In this document: positions 17,244 through 26,688 of the stretch, in pieces
Layout of the letters: each line of letters begins with the position of its first letter
Numbering within the stretch: the first letter of the stretch is position 1
Assembly: GCF_030519355.1 (NCBI RefSeq)
Contig: NZ_JAUMKC010000002.1
Location: 248,001-312,000 of the forward strand
DNA length: 64,000 nt
Direction: 5' to 3'
From: Mucilaginibacter sp. L3T2-6
Lineage (GTDB): Bacteria; Bacteroidota; Bacteroidia; Sphingobacteriales; Sphingobacteriaceae
Program-made: the position numbers and the translations under genes
Notes under the pieces: model-generated
What the model saw: only the letters and a program-made list of their open reading frames with translations
What the model was told of the DNA's origin: nothing
Databases searched by the model: none

Positions 17244-17968
17244 TCGTTTTTATAGGGATTAGAAGTAATTCGCAACCAAACATAGGAATTTTTTATTTCG
17301 GAATCCGGATTTTAGATTTCGGATTTGTCATTTTTGCTAACGGTGTTGATACCCGGATTAGTGCAAATTTCGGCGAAAATATCAAAATGCAGATGGGCAT
17401 AACAACTTTAGCCTGTAACGAAAATGGGCTGGAAACGGGTATAATGCGTTTTGCCCGTAACAAAAAGCATCCCGAAAATGGGCTTAAGCCGTTTTGCCTA
17501 TCTACAAAAAGTGGTCAGAAACGGGCTAAAACCATTATGGCCATTCGGTATAAAAGCTGCATTTGGGATATTTCAACTTAGAAAAATTGATTTTTTTTGC
17601 CTGTTTCGGCATAAAAACGCGCTCCAAAATTTTAAAAAAATTTAAAAGATGCGCCGCGGTTAATACAGAGTAGCAGCTTTTTCAAAGTACTGGATGAGGA
17701 TCAACACAAAAATACCGAAAATAGTTTATAATAGTGGTGACAAAGTTTTGTCAGCGGAAACTATGCCGTTGGCTGTAATTCATAAGATGGGGCGGTGTTG
17801 GATAGAACAATGTCAATACGACGTTTTTAAAAGAACCTGTAAGAAATTTTATCAGTAGTAGTTGCGCATTTACGGCTAATATTTGAAAACCGTGTCTTCG
17901 AGGAAAAATGGCTGAGATTTACCCGCAAACTCCCTTATAGCCGGGTTAAGCTGTTTTTTAACTTTATC
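17244..17968. other. Long intergenic stretch with short degenerate repeats
   Basis: About 725 bases with no credible gene; the open frames at 17213-17645 lack family features and have repetitive composition. A short word CGAAAATGGGCT occurs twice (about 17419 and 17471), each followed by a GCGTTTTGCC- or GCCGTTTTGCC-like word, with CGGGCTAAAACC later: a degenerate repeat array within 17400-17550. From 17843 a frame with coding character leads into the small membrane ORF. Confidence 0.55.
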
Positions 17969-18271
17969 GTGGTTTACATTGTACTGCTGCTGCCGGAAAT
18001 TATTTGGTTATTTAGCAGGTTTAGTCCGGTGACTGCTATTGAGCTATTGCTCGCCGCTATTGGCACGCTGATGCTTTTCCATTGCCTGTTATATTACATC
18101 GGCCTGGACATGGAAAAGTATATGCTATGGGTATTCTTTTTGTTTGTAGTTGTTTTTTGGATGATATTGTTCCGGCTGTTATGGGTAACGGCGGTGGTGA
18201 ATACCGGGATGGAATTTGCGACTTTTTATGGGAGGTATTACAAGCAGAAGATGGTGGCAGGATCGGATTGA
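17969..18271 (+). CDS. Hypothetical small membrane protein, start uncertain (possible gene remnant)
   Basis: A 100-residue frame beginning with GTG at 17969 and holding three hydrophobic stretches (PEIIWLF region, LLLAAIGTLMLFHCLLYYIG, LWVFFLFVVVFWMILF). The same frame stays open back to a TAA at 17840-17842, and the upstream residues look protein-like (FENRVFEEKWLRFTRK, then YSRVKLFFNF), yet no ATG, GTG or TTG exists there. Either a rare start is used or the gene has lost its beginning. No family recognised. Confidence 0.4.
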   Translation: MVYIVLLLPEIIWLFSRFSPVTAIELLLAAIGTLMLFHCLLYYIGLDMEKYMLWVFFLFVVVFWMILFRLLWVTAVVNTGMEFATFYGRYYKQKMVAGSD

Positions 18272-18441
18272 TGGCACTTCCAAAAAAGCGTATGGCTGTG
18301 CGTTTCCTCTCGTGTGAGGAGTAGAGGGGAGTATTAGTCCGTATGGCATGAAGGAGCTGTGAAGCTTACGAGGTATGACGTCGGACACACCCCCGCCACT
18401 ACACAATCAGCACGCACCCTCTCAAGTGGGGAATAACAATT

Positions 18442-19326
18442 TCACCCCGCCCTTCCGTCATAATTTTCGATAAACCACTTCAACGCCGCACTTTTGTTGG
18501 ATGATTTATAGGCCAACACCACCTCCGTATTTACAGGGATATCCTCCAGCCGGATAAATGACACCCGCAGATCGCCATATTGCTGTTGCAGCGACGCCGG
18601 CAAAATAGATACGCCTAAACCGGCCTCAACCAATTGCAGTATCGAGTGCACGTTGTTGGCTTCGTGCGTTATGTCGGGCCTGAAGCCCATACGTTCACAG
18701 ATTTCGATTAGCTTATCGTTGTATTGGGGTGCAAATTCCTTGTTAAAAAAGATGAACGGACTGTTTTTTATGAACGACACCAGTTCTTGATTACCCTTAA
18801 ATTGCTTCTCCCTCGATGGAACTACCACCACAAAGGGGTCGAAAAATAAGCTTTTTACGGTGAGCTTTTCGGAATGTACCGGCGCCCGTAATATACCGGC
18901 ATCCAGCTTTCCCAGTTCCAACTCTTGCACCTGTGTTATGGTAGGCACTTCGTACAGGCTGGTTTTGATATATGGGAACAATTGATGCATAGATTTTAAA
19001 ACCTCAGCCAAATGACTTTGGTAAACGGAACTGATGTAGCCTATTTTAAACTCGCCGCTTTCTCCGCAATGAATTTGTTTGACGGTGCTTTTGCTTTCTT
19101 CCAATCTTGCCAATATAGCCTCAGCTTGTGCTTTAAAAAACACACCAGCATCAGTTAATGTTACACGTTTGTTGCTGCGCGAGAAAAGCTGAACGCCGAG
19201 CTCTTCTTCCAGTTCTTTGATCTGGCGGCTTAACGGCGGTTGCGAAATAAAAAGTTTTTCGGCCGCCTTCCTGAAATGCAGTTCATCGGCTACCGTTTTA
19301 AAATATATAAGATGTCGTAATTCCAT
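18442..19326 (-). CDS. LysR family transcriptional regulator
   Basis: About 294 residues from ATG at 19326 (MELRHLIYFK; an in-frame ATG at 19347 adds seven residues). The winged HTH is at residues 1-60 (FRKAAEKLFISQPPLSRQIKELE, with QPPLSRQI as the recognition core), and the effector-binding LysR_substrate domain follows at about 90-290. It belongs to the BenM/CatM-like group by the start MELRHLIYF. It is divergent from the methyltransferase gene, its most likely target. Effector unknown. Confidence 0.92.
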   Translation of the reverse strand: MELRHLIYFKTVADELHFRKAAEKLFISQPPLSRQIKELEEELGVQLFSRSNKRVTLTDAGVFFKAQAEAILARLEESKSTVKQIHCGESGEFKIGYISSVYQSHLAEVLKSMHQLFPYIKTSLYEVPTITQVQELELGKLDAGILRAPVHSEKLTVKSLFFDPFVVVVPSREKQFKGNQELVSFIKNSPFIFFNKEFAPQYNDKLIEICERMGFRPDITHEANNVHSILQLVEAGLGVSILPASLQQQYGDLRVSFIRLEDIPVNTEVVLAYKSSNKSAALKWFIENYDGRAG

Positions 19327-19417
19327 GCGATACTTACAGGGTATCAATTATTGATAAAATTGATATTTTTCAAATATGATAAAAGCAGATAGCTTTGTCA
19401 AAACAAGAAGCACAATT

Positions 19418-20140
19418 ATGCAAATAGATTATTCAACCAAATCCACAAATGACGAGATAAGAGCCCGGTTCGATAATGATGTAGAACGTTTTTCGAACCT
19501 GGATACAGGTCAGGCAACCACCATCGATGCACCGCTCACCATGGAGCTTTGCACAGAAGCCGCTAAATATGTTAATCCAGATGCTAAGGAACTGTTGGAT
19601 ATAGGCTGCGGGGCAGGAAACTATACATTAAAGATGCTTAGCAAGATTAGTAATCTTAATTGCACACTTAACGACCTGAGCATGCCTATGCTGCAAAGGG
19701 CCAAAGAACGGGTATCGGTACAAACTAAGGGAACAGTAACGCTATTGCAGGATGACATGCGCAACCTTAATTTGCCGGATAACCACTATGACATCATCCT
19801 GGCTGCAGCCACCCTTCATCATTTGCGCGATGACGCGGATTGGGAGGCTGTATACGACAAGTTTTACAAAACGCTGAAGCCAGGCGGCAGCATTTGGATC
19901 TCGGATTTGATAACTCACGATTCCCCGCCTTTAGCTAAATTATTTGCCGATAGATATAAGGACTACCTTGACGCGCTGGGCGGACCAGAATATCGCCAAA
20001 AAGTATTGGACTATGTAGCCCATGAGGATACGCCGCGATCTTTAAACTTTCAGTTACAATTAATGGACAAAGTGGGCTTTAAACAAGTGGAAGTGCTGCA
20101 TAAAAACTCGTGCTTTGCTGCTTTTGGCGGGATAAAGTGA
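19418..20140 (+). CDS. Class I SAM-dependent methyltransferase
   Basis: About 240 residues from ATG at 19418 (MQIDYSTKS); an ATG at 19376 gives 14 extra residues that look non-coding. Motif I LLDIGCGAGNYTLKML binds S-adenosylmethionine; later motifs are LLQDDMRNLNLPDNHYDIIL and LKPGGSIWISDLI (cited in parts). The fold is clear but the methyl acceptor is not. It is divergent from a LysR gene, which probably regulates it, and ends just before a pair of palindromic repeats. Confidence 0.87.
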   Translation: MQIDYSTKSTNDEIRARFDNDVERFSNLDTGQATTIDAPLTMELCTEAAKYVNPDAKELLDIGCGAGNYTLKMLSKISNLNCTLNDLSMPMLQRAKERVSVQTKGTVTLLQDDMRNLNLPDNHYDIILAAATLHHLRDDADWEAVYDKFYKTLKPGGSIWISDLITHDSPPLAKLFADRYKDYLDALGGPEYRQKVLDYVAHEDTPRSLNFQLQLMDKVGFKQVEVLHKNSCFAAFGGIK

Positions 20141-20161
20141 GGCTTCTGGTATCTTGAGTTT

Positions 20162-20256
20162 CCGTCTCCGCAGGTTCTCTTGAAAAGGAACCTGCGCTGC
20201 ATGAACAATTACCCCGCTCCCGTCTCCGCAGGTTCTCTTGAAAAGGAACCTGCGCT
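20162..20256. repeat. Two tandem 37-base palindromic repeats
   Basis: A 37-base unit occurs at 20162-20198 and again at 20220-20256 (period 58). Each unit has arms CGCAGGTTC and GAACCTGCG (20169-20177/20188-20196 and 20227-20235/20246-20254) around a 10-base loop. A degenerate third relative (ACGCAGGTTCC...CAACCTGTGG) follows near 20302-20334. Located between convergent genes; REP-like, and may also stop transcription. Confidence 0.75.
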
Positions 20257-20349
20257 CCACAATGTATATTTGGAAACCAATGCCTCCGCTACGGCCGACC
20301 GGAACGCAGGTTCCTCTATGAGACAACCTGTGGGGACATCAATAAAACA

Positions 20350-20805
20350 TCATCCGAATATCCCCCTCTTCTTAAAGGCCTCCGATAATACAATCGAAGT
20401 ATTTGTTTCTCCAAATTGTTGTAATTGCCAGATGATAGTTTCCAGCCGCTTGGTGGTGGATGTGGCAACTTTCATTATCAAACAATTATAGCCGGTAATG
20501 CTGTAGCATTCCAGTATATCCGGTATCTCTTCAATCTTTTTTATCACGCCCGCATGGGTAAGGCTCGATTTTAGGGTGATAAATGCATTTACCGTCAGAC
20601 CCACCTGGTCATAGTCCAGGTTGGTGGTATAGCCGGTTATGATGCCTTCGTCTTCCATTTTTTTAATACGCTCACTCACCGCCGGACCGCTCAGGCCCAC
20701 ACGCTTGCCAATTTCGGTTATCGAAATCCGGGCATCGGCTTCCAGTTCTTCCAATATCGCTGCGTTTAACTCGCCTATTGCTTTGCTTATTGAACTTTTT
20801 TCCAT
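20350..20805 (-). CDS. Lrp/AsnC family transcriptional regulator
   Basis: A 151-residue protein with the AsnC-type helix-turn-helix at about residues 12-60 (LEADARISITEIGKRVGLS, SGPAVSERIKKMEDEGII) and the RAM ligand-binding domain at about 75-145. Members sense amino acids and act as local or global regulators. It is divergent from the PD40 protein gene at 20935. The ligand cannot be inferred. Confidence 0.92.
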   Translation of the reverse strand: MEKSSISKAIGELNAAILEELEADARISITEIGKRVGLSGPAVSERIKKMEDEGIITGYTTNLDYDQVGLTVNAFITLKSSLTHAGVIKKIEEIPDILECYSITGYNCLIMKVATSTTKRLETIIWQLQQFGETNTSIVLSEAFKKRGIFG

Positions 20806-20934
20806 AAATACCTTTAAATCTTTCGCAAGATATGTGTTGGACGTTAATATTCAAATACGAAGGATGGGTTTTGAAGGTAAATTTGATTCAAAGAAGACGT
20901 CTTTACACAAAAAAATGTAGATCAATAATAAACC

Positions 20935-21864
20935 ATGAAACTGAACACCATTCTTTTTTTATCCCTTTTCCTTGCCGGAACGGTATCCGCCCAAACCACC
21001 CCGCAGATTTTTGCGCCCGGCGTAATCAGCACCGGCGATTATGAAACGCATGCCACCTTTTCGCCCACCGGTGATACCGTCTATTTCATTAAAACCAGTT
21101 ACGATCTTAAGGTATCCGCCATTTGCGTAAGCTATAAACGTAATGGTAAATGGACTAACCCGGAAATAGCGTCATTTTCGGGCCACTATATGGATGCTGA
21201 TCCGTTTGTGGCCCGTGACGGTAAAACCTTATATTATATGTCTAATCGTCCGCTAAAAGATGGTGACCCGGTAAAGGATGATACCGACATCTGGAAGGTA
21301 ACTCTTGGCGCCAATGGCTGGAGTAAACCTGTGCGCATGGAAGCGCCTGTTAACAGTGAGTTAGATGAATATTATCCAACGCTGGCAGATAACGGCGATA
21401 TTTATTTCGGCTCAACCAGAAAAGGCGGGCTAGGCGGAAGCGATATTTGGCGCTGCAAATTTGAAAACGACAGATACCTGCCTGCTGAAAACCTGGGTGG
21501 CGCCATTAATACGCCGGGTAATGATTATGAGGCTTTTATTGCGCCCGATGAATCGTACTTAATTTATAACTCAACCCCAAACGGTCTTGCACGGCTTGAT
21601 TTTTACATTAGCTACAATAAAAACGGGGTGTGGACAAAAGCCGTAAAACTCCCCGAACCCTTAAACTCCGACGGTATAGAATGGGCTCCCAAAGTAACCC
21701 GCGATAAGAAGTGGTTTTATTTCGGCAGCACACGCAATACCTGGTCTGCCACGCCAGCCAGGGCTGAAAATATGAAAGAGTTTAATAAGCGCCTGCAAAG
21801 CCCGGGCAACGGATTAGCCGATATTTATACGGTGGATTTTGGAGAGATAGAAAAACTGCATTGA
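20935..21864 (+). CDS. Secreted PD40 (TolB-like beta-propeller) repeat protein
   Basis: A 309-residue exported protein with a clear signal peptide (KLNTILFLSLFLAGTVSAQ). It holds at least four WD40-like PD40 repeats of the type HATFSPTGDTVYFIKT, DPFVARDGKTLYYMSNR, YPTLADNGDIYFGSTR and EAFIAPDESYLIYNS, each a propeller blade, plus the FGSTR/GGLGGSDIW motif common in Bacteroidota OmpA-associated PD40 proteins. Probably periplasmic or surface-exposed with a binding role; no catalytic residues are evident. Confidence 0.83.
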   Translation: MKLNTILFLSLFLAGTVSAQTTPQIFAPGVISTGDYETHATFSPTGDTVYFIKTSYDLKVSAICVSYKRNGKWTNPEIASFSGHYMDADPFVARDGKTLYYMSNRPLKDGDPVKDDTDIWKVTLGANGWSKPVRMEAPVNSELDEYYPTLADNGDIYFGSTRKGGLGGSDIWRCKFENDRYLPAENLGGAINTPGNDYEAFIAPDESYLIYNSTPNGLARLDFYISYNKNGVWTKAVKLPEPLNSDGIEWAPKVTRDKKWFYFGSTRNTWSATPARAENMKEFNKRLQSPGNGLADIYTVDFGEIEKLH

Positions 21865-21876
21865 TGTGCGGATGTG

Positions 21877-22002
21877 CGGATTTCTGATGTGCGGATCGGA
21901 AAAAATGATGTGAGGGTGTGCAAATATGTAGCTGTGCGGATAGTGTTAATGCCTCCATTATCCATGCATTTTTCATTCGCACATACGCACATCAGAAATC
22001 CG
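21877..22002. repeat. Inverted repeat flanking TGTGCGGAT-type direct repeats
   Basis: CGGATTTCTGATGTGCG (21877-21893) pairs with its exact complement at 21986-22002 (17 bp), spanning a 92-base loop that itself carries several copies of TGTGCGGA. It fills the gap between the convergent PD40 and thioesterase genes. Probably an expanded intergenic palindrome that may also end transcription in both directions. Confidence 0.6.
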
Positions 22003-22006
22003 AACA

Positions 22007-22429
22007 TCAAACAGTATAATGCGCAATAATATCTTCAGGTATCCTTGCGCTGCGGCCGGTGGCCATGTCAATCATGGTATAATCAAACCAGCCGTCGCAG
22101 CAGAGTTTGCCGGTGGCTTTATTGGTAATGCTGAATTTTACCCGGCAGCCCTTATCGTCGATGGTTTCGATACCGGTTTTTACGATGAAATAGTCGCTCA
22201 TGGTTAGCGGGCGCTTGTAGTCCACATGTGCGGTGCGTACCACCCAGCCAAAGCCGCGTTCCATGAATTTTTCCATGGCCATGCCGTAGCATCGTTCCAT
22301 CTGATCGTACCGGGCAGCCAGCACGTAATCAAAATACTTGCTGTTGTGTACATGATGAAACATATCGATATCATCAGGCCGCACACGAAATTCAGTTTCG
22401 AAGGTGGAGTAGGTGGAAGGTGTTTCCAT
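22007..22429 (-). CDS. Acyl-CoA thioesterase, 4HBT hotdog fold
   Basis: About 140 residues from ATG at 22429 (METPSTYS), preferred over an in-frame ATG ten codons upstream. The hotdog signature RPDDIDMFHHVHNSKYFDY, with the catalytic Asp in DDIDMFHHVHN, marks the 4-hydroxybenzoyl-CoA thioesterase family. The cognate acyl-CoA is unknown. It is a paralogue of the mltG-linked gene at 14696 but not closely similar. Monocistronic. Confidence 0.85.
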   Translation of the reverse strand: METPSTYSTFETEFRVRPDDIDMFHHVHNSKYFDYVLAARYDQMERCYGMAMEKFMERGFGWVVRTAHVDYKRPLTMSDYFIVKTGIETIDDKGCRVKFSITNKATGKLCCDGWFDYTMIDMATGRSARIPEDIIAHYTV

Positions 22430-22540
22430 AAATTTTGCTGTAAAGTTAAAATGTTGCAAAGTTGAAAAGTTATAAAAAATTATCAGTACTTTAAGCTAAC
22501 AACATTACAACCTTTCAACGTTGCAACATTAAAACAATTC

Positions 22541-22571
22541 TTGCATAATCCACAAACAAACACTACCTTTG
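22541..22571 (+). promoter_or_regulatory. Bacteroidota-type promoter of rpsO
   Basis: TTG (22541-22543), a 20-base spacer and TACCTTTG (22564-22571, perfect TAnnTTTG). It lies 45 bases upstream of the rpsO start codon. Sequence, spacing and position all fit the phylum's housekeeping promoter. Confidence 0.75.
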
Positions 22572-22616
22572 CAGCCACAATTAATCAAATATTTACGCTT
22601 TAATATTATTCAGGTA

Positions 22617-22895
22617 ATGTATTTAAGTTCAGAAGCAAAGGCAGAGATCTTTGCAAAACATGGTAAAGGCGCAACTGACACAGGTTCAGCCGAAGGTCAG
22701 GTAGCTTTATTTACACATCGCATTGCGCATTTAACCGGTCACTTGAAAAAAAACAAAAAAGATTTTTCAACCCAGTTATCGCTGCAAAAACTAGTTGGTA
22801 AACGCCGCGCATTGCTGGCCTACCTCTACAATAAAGACATTGAAAGATATCGTGCTATCATCAAAGCCCTGCAGCTAAGGGATATCATCAAATAA
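22617..22895 (+). CDS. rpsO: 30S ribosomal protein S15
   Basis: A 92-residue protein starting at ATG 22617 (MYLSSEAKAEIF). The S15 signature DTGSAEGQVALFTHRIAHLTGHL and LVGKRRALLAYL are unmistakable (cited parts: DTGSAEGQVALFT, LVGKRRALLAYL). It binds 16S rRNA early in 30S assembly. It precedes pnp as in many bacteria, but a strong terminator separates the two here. A longer frame upstream to 22569 lies within the promoter region and is not translated. Confidence 0.98.
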   Translation: MYLSSEAKAEIFAKHGKGATDTGSAEGQVALFTHRIAHLTGHLKKNKKDFSTQLSLQKLVGKRRALLAYLYNKDIERYRAIIKALQLRDIIK

Positions 22896-22914
22896 CTTTC
22901 CTGGAAATTTAATA

Positions 22915-22947
22915 AAAAGCCGTCCGATTTTTCAGGATGGCTTTTTT
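22915..22947 (+). terminator. Rho-independent terminator of rpsO
   Basis: AAAAGCCGTCC (22915-22925) pairs with GGATGGCTTTT (22935-22945) with one G-T pair, around a 9-base loop, followed by a T run. It separates rpsO from pnp. Confidence 0.85.
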
Positions 22948-23101
22948 ACTTTTGCGTAATTATTTTACCCGCAAAAAGCGATTATAAACCACGAATTCTC
23001 TGCACAGCCGCTAAAGCTGATTTATTAATTGAAACAATATACACAAACATAAAAAACCGGTGTGCTCCGAAAGATGAAAAGCATGCCAAAACACAAACAA
23101 G

Positions 23102-25228
23102 ATGAGTTTAAATGTAATTAAAAAGGTTATTGATTTAGGTGACGGCCGCACCATTGAGATCGAGACCGGAAAACTGGCCAAACAAGCAGATGGATCTGTT
23201 GTAGTAAAAATGGGTGACACCATGCTGCTTGCCACCGTTGTATCGTCGCCCGAAGCAAAAGAAGGCGTTGATTTTTTACCCCTATCAGTTGACTACCAGG
23301 AGAAATACGCCGCTACCGGCCGTATCCCGGGAGGTTTTTTACGCCGCGAGGCACGTTTATCAGACTATGAGGTGTTGATCTCGCGTTTGGTTGACCGCGC
23401 TTTGCGCCCATTGTTCCCTGAAGATTATCACGCTGATACACAGGTGATGATCTCCCTTATTTCTGCTGACAAGAACATTATGCCTGATTGCCTTGCCGGT
23501 TTGGCGGCATCTGCAGCGTTAGCCGTTTCTGACATCCCTTTTAACGGGCCGATTTCAGAAGTCCGCGTAGCTAAGATAGATGGTCAGCTGGTGATCAACC
23601 CAACCTTGAGCGACCTTGAAAGAGCCACTCTTGAGCTGATAGTTGCCGGTTCTGAGCATGACATCAACATGGTTGAGGGCGAATGCAAAGAAATACAGGA
23701 AGAAGAAATGGTAGAAGCAATTAAATTTGCTCACCAGGCCATAAAAGTACAGTGCTTTATTCAAAAAGAACTGACCATAGAGGCTGGAAAGACCGAGAAA
23801 CGCGTTTATTGCCACGAAACCAGCAATGAAGACCTGAAGAAGGCTATCTACGCTGCTACGTATGACAAGGTATATGCTGTTGCAGGTGAGGCTTCTGCAA
23901 AAGACGAACGCGCTGCGAAATTTAAAGCGGTACGCGACGAGTTTATAGAAACTCTTGGCGAAATTGATGATAATACATTGTTCCTCGCTAAAAAATACTA
24001 CCACGAAGTTGAGTACGATGCGATCCGCAATTTAGTGCTCGACGAAGGCAAACGCCTGGATGGACGTACTACCACGCAGATCCGTCCGATATGGAGCGAA
24101 ATTGGCTATCTGCCATCCGCTCACGGCTCTGCGATATTTACACGTGGCGAAACACAGTCGTTAACTACAGTAACTTTAGGCGCCAAGGATGACGAGCAAA
24201 TGATTGATGGCGCGTTTATAAACGGTTATCAGAAGTTTTTGCTGCACTATAATTTCCCGGGCTTTTCAACCGGCGAGGTTCGTCCGAACAGGGGCGCCGG
24301 CCGCCGCGAAATCGGCCACGGTAACCTGGCTATGCGTTCGTTAAAGCAGGTGCTGCCATCCGACGATGAAAACCCTTACACCATTCGCGTTGTTTCTGAT
24401 ATCCTCGAATCAAATGGTTCATCATCGATGGCTACCGTTTGCGCAGGTACGTTGGCGCTGATGGATGCAGGTGTTAAGATAAAGGCTCCTGTATCAGGTA
24501 TAGCGATGGGTTTGATCACCAATGAAATGGGCACCAAATATGCTGTTCTTTCAGATATTTTAGGTGACGAAGACCATTTAGGTGATATGGATTTTAAGGT
24601 AACCGGTACTGCCAACGGCATCACCGCAGTTCAGATGGACTTAAAGATTAACGGTTTATCATACGAAGTGTTAGCTGAAGCGTTACAACAGGCAAAAGCC
24701 GGTCGTTTGCATATTCTTGGTGAAATGGCTAAAACCATTACCGAGCCACGTGCAGATTACAAGCCGCACGCACCGCGTATTATCACCATCAAAATCGATA
24801 AGGAATTTATCGGTGCGGTTATCGGCCCTGGTGGTAAGATCATCCAGGAAATGCAACGCGAAACCGGCGCCACTATCTCCATCGAGGAAGTTGGTAACCA
24901 GGGTATCGTACAGATATTTGCCGATAACAAGGAGTCTATTGATAAGGCTGTTAGCCGCATACGCGCTATCGCTGCAAAACCTGAAGTAGGCGAAATTTAC
25001 GAGGGTAAAGTAAAATCGATAATGCCGTTTGGCGCGTTCATTGAAATTATGCCCGGTAAAGATGGTTTGCTGCACATCTCTGAAATCGACCACAAAAGGT
25101 TCGAAACTATGGATGGCATCTTCCAGGTTGGTGATGAAGTGCGCGTAAAATTACTGGATATTGATAAGCAGGGTAAATTGAAGCTTTCGCGTAAAGTTTT
25201 GCTTCCCAGGCCCGAGCCTAAAAACTAA
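23102..25228 (+). CDS. pnp: Polyribonucleotide nucleotidyltransferase (PNPase)
   Basis: A 708-residue protein of normal family length. It has two RNase PH-like domains (about residues 10-140 and 310-460, the second with [17 protein letters not shown] region, cited as [11 protein letters not shown]), an alpha-helical linker, a KH domain ([18 protein letters not shown], about 560-610) and an S1 domain ([20 protein letters not shown], about 630-700). The enzyme degrades RNA 3' to 5' phosphorolytically in the cytoplasm. The leader of about 150 bases after the rpsO terminator may hold its own promoter, though I see no clear box. Confidence 0.98.
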   Translation: MSLNVIKKVIDLGDGRTIEIETGKLAKQADGSVVVKMGDTMLLATVVSSPEAKEGVDFLPLSVDYQEKYAATGRIPGGFLRREARLSDYEVLISRLVDRALRPLFPEDYHADTQVMISLISADKNIMPDCLAGLAASAALAVSDIPFNGPISEVRVAKIDGQLVINPTLSDLERATLELIVAGSEHDINMVEGECKEIQEEEMVEAIKFAHQAIKVQCFIQKELTIEAGKTEKRVYCHETSNEDLKKAIYAATYDKVYAVAGEASAKDERAAKFKAVRDEFIETLGEIDDNTLFLAKKYYHEVEYDAIRNLVLDEGKRLDGRTTTQIRPIWSEIGYLPSAHGSAIFTRGETQSLTTVTLGAKDDEQMIDGAFINGYQKFLLHYNFPGFSTGEVRPNRGAGRREIGHGNLAMRSLKQVLPSDDENPYTIRVVSDILESNGSSSMATVCAGTLALMDAGVKIKAPVSGIAMGLITNEMGTKYAVLSDILGDEDHLGDMDFKVTGTANGITAVQMDLKINGLSYEVLAEALQQAKAGRLHILGEMAKTITEPRADYKPHAPRIITIKIDKEFIGAVIGPGGKIIQEMQRETGATISIEEVGNQGIVQIFADNKESIDKAVSRIRAIAAKPEVGEIYEGKVKSIMPFGAFIEIMPGKDGLLHISEIDHKRFETMDGIFQVGDEVRVKLLDIDKQGKLKLSRKVLLPRPEPKN

Positions 25229-25270
25229 GCTGGAAAGATGGGGTTAAGTTAATAACTTAATCTACCCAAT

Positions 25271-25307
25271 AAAATATAAGACCCTCGACAAGAGGGTTTT
25301 ATATTTT
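25271..25307 (+). terminator. Terminator of pnp
   Basis: A 16-bp stem (25271-25286 with 25292-25307, one G-T pair) with core ACCCTC/GAGGGT and a 5-base loop GACAA, ending in TTTTATATTTT. Lies 43 bases after the pnp stop. Confidence 0.85.
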
Positions 25308-25405
25308 ACTTTGAAAATTTTTAAAACAAAATAGAATATTTTGCACTTATAGTTTATTAAATGTTTAACTAAAAAAACCGTTTATTCCGATCCCTGGTTA
25401 TAAAA

Positions 25406-25675
25406 ATGACTGCTGTTAATAACGACCCTTTAGGTTTTATCAATAATAATTCGGGTATACAATCAGGATCACCGGCGGATTTGGTTCAGTTGCTATTGTA
25501 TGAGATCATACGGGTAAAAGAACTGATTACTTACTACGATTCAATTCCCAATGGCGGCGGCCAATTAGGGTCCTCTATTCTCAATGAGCTTGTTTCTGAA
25601 GCTTATAATTCCCTCGTGAACTACGACACCGTGCTCATGCAGAAATATTATGACCTATTGCTGAATTGCGATTAG
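25406..25675 (+). CDS. Hypothetical small protein
   Basis: An 89-residue acidic protein starting at ATG 25406. No signal peptide, membrane helix or known motif. Helical segments such as ADLVQLLLYEIIRVKELITYY and LNELVSEAYNSLVNYDTVL are likely. Placed alone between the pnp terminator and rpe. The codon-like composition and good hydrophobic periodicity make it a probable real gene; function unknown. Confidence 0.55.
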   Translation: MTAVNNDPLGFINNNSGIQSGSPADLVQLLLYEIIRVKELITYYDSIPNGGGQLGSSILNELVSEAYNSLVNYDTVLMQKYYDLLLNCD

Positions 25676-25807
25676 TGTTGAAGACCAGGGCTTGAAAATC
25701 AGGATACTGGTTGCAAAGTATTGTAACGCTTTTAAATAACTTTTCTTTCGTTCCGCAACCTGGTCACGAAAATCGGCGCCTATTAAACATAATACTTATC
25801 TTTGAGC

Positions 25808-26464
25808 ATGAATCACCTGATAGCACCATCCATTTTAGCTGCTGATTTTGCCAACTTACAGCGCGACATTGAAATGATCAATGAAAGCGATGGCGACTGG
25901 ATACATGTCGACATTATGGACGGTATGTTTGTGCCCAATATATCATTCGGCTTCCCTGTTGTGAATGCGGTTAAAAAACATGCCAGGAAGGATTTGGACG
26001 TGCACCTGATGATTGTTGACCCCGACCGTTATCTAAAAAACTTTAAAGATGCCGGAGCTGCAAGCATCACCGTACATTATGAGGCCTGCCCGAACCTGCA
26101 CCGCACGGTTCAGTATATCAAAGAACTGGGCTGCAGGGCTTCAGTTGCGGTTAACCCGCATACGCCGGTGCTGTTGCTTGATGACATAGTAGCCGATTTA
26201 GACATGGTGCTCATTATGTCGGTAAATCCCGGTTTTGGCGGTCAAAAGTTTATTCAGAATACTTATAAAAAACTGGGCGATATAAGAACGCTGGCATCAG
26301 AGAAGAACCCCGGTTTATACATCGAAGTTGATGGGGGAGTGGATGCTGCTAACGCAGCAAAATTGGTTGAAGCAGGGGCGAATGTATTGGTGGCGGGTAA
26401 TTCGGTGTTTTCAGCTGCGGACCAAAAGGGGGCTATTACGGGGTTGAAAAGGTTGAGGGGGTGA
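25808..26464 (+). CDS. rpe: Ribulose-phosphate 3-epimerase
   Basis: A 218-residue TIM-barrel enzyme starting at ATG 25808 (MNHLIAPSILAADF). The family patterns APSILAADFANL, WIHVDIMDGMFVPNISFG and LIMSVNPGFGGQKF are present with the metal-binding His and Asp residues (HVDIMDG). It interconverts D-ribulose-5-phosphate and D-xylulose-5-phosphate in the pentose phosphate pathway. A TATCTTTG box at 25797-25804 sits so close to the start that, if used, the mRNA would be nearly leaderless. Confidence 0.97.
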   Translation: MNHLIAPSILAADFANLQRDIEMINESDGDWIHVDIMDGMFVPNISFGFPVVNAVKKHARKDLDVHLMIVDPDRYLKNFKDAGAASITVHYEACPNLHRTVQYIKELGCRASVAVNPHTPVLLLDDIVADLDMVLIMSVNPGFGGQKFIQNTYKKLGDIRTLASEKNPGLYIEVDGGVDAANAAKLVEAGANVLVAGNSVFSAADQKGAITGLKRLRG

Positions 26465-26476
26465 TGTCAACGAATT

Positions 26477-26596
26477 ACGCAGGGCGTTACCCTGCGCTGG
26501 GCATATAGAACCCTTTCAGGGTTCTCCGGATTAAAAAAACAAATTCCCCGAAGGGGATAAATATGTCAGCGATGGGCAACGCCCATCGTTAAAACG
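26477..26596. repeat. REP-like palindrome cluster, left copy
   Basis: A 120-base cluster of four palindromes in a row: CGCAGGG-CGTTA-CCCTGCG, GAACCCTTTCAGGGTTC, CCCCGAAGGGG and GATGGGCAACGCCCATC. The same cluster recurs in direct orientation at 27164-27281, so the two copies flank the Y1 transposase gene. This is the arrangement known for REP-associated tyrosine transposases. Confidence 0.85.
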
Positions 26597-26688
26597 GGGG
26601 GCTATCCAATTACACTAGGCGCATTATACCAATCTAAAGTTTTAAACTTTACGAACAAGGTATTTTTTATAACCGTGATCACAATATA

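Noticed and set aside
17213..17645. Two overlapping plus-strand frames of 122 and 64 codons
   Set aside because: They consist of short repeated words and reading through an intergenic stretch, with no fold-like pattern.
20162..20334. Possible CRISPR array
   Set aside because: Only two exact units and one degenerate one, each an internal palindrome with one 21-base spacer; no cas genes are in the window.
25797..25804. TATCTTTG as promoter of rpe
   Set aside because: It would place transcription start at or after the ATG, so it is probably a chance match or would need a leaderless mRNA; not listed as a separate promoter.
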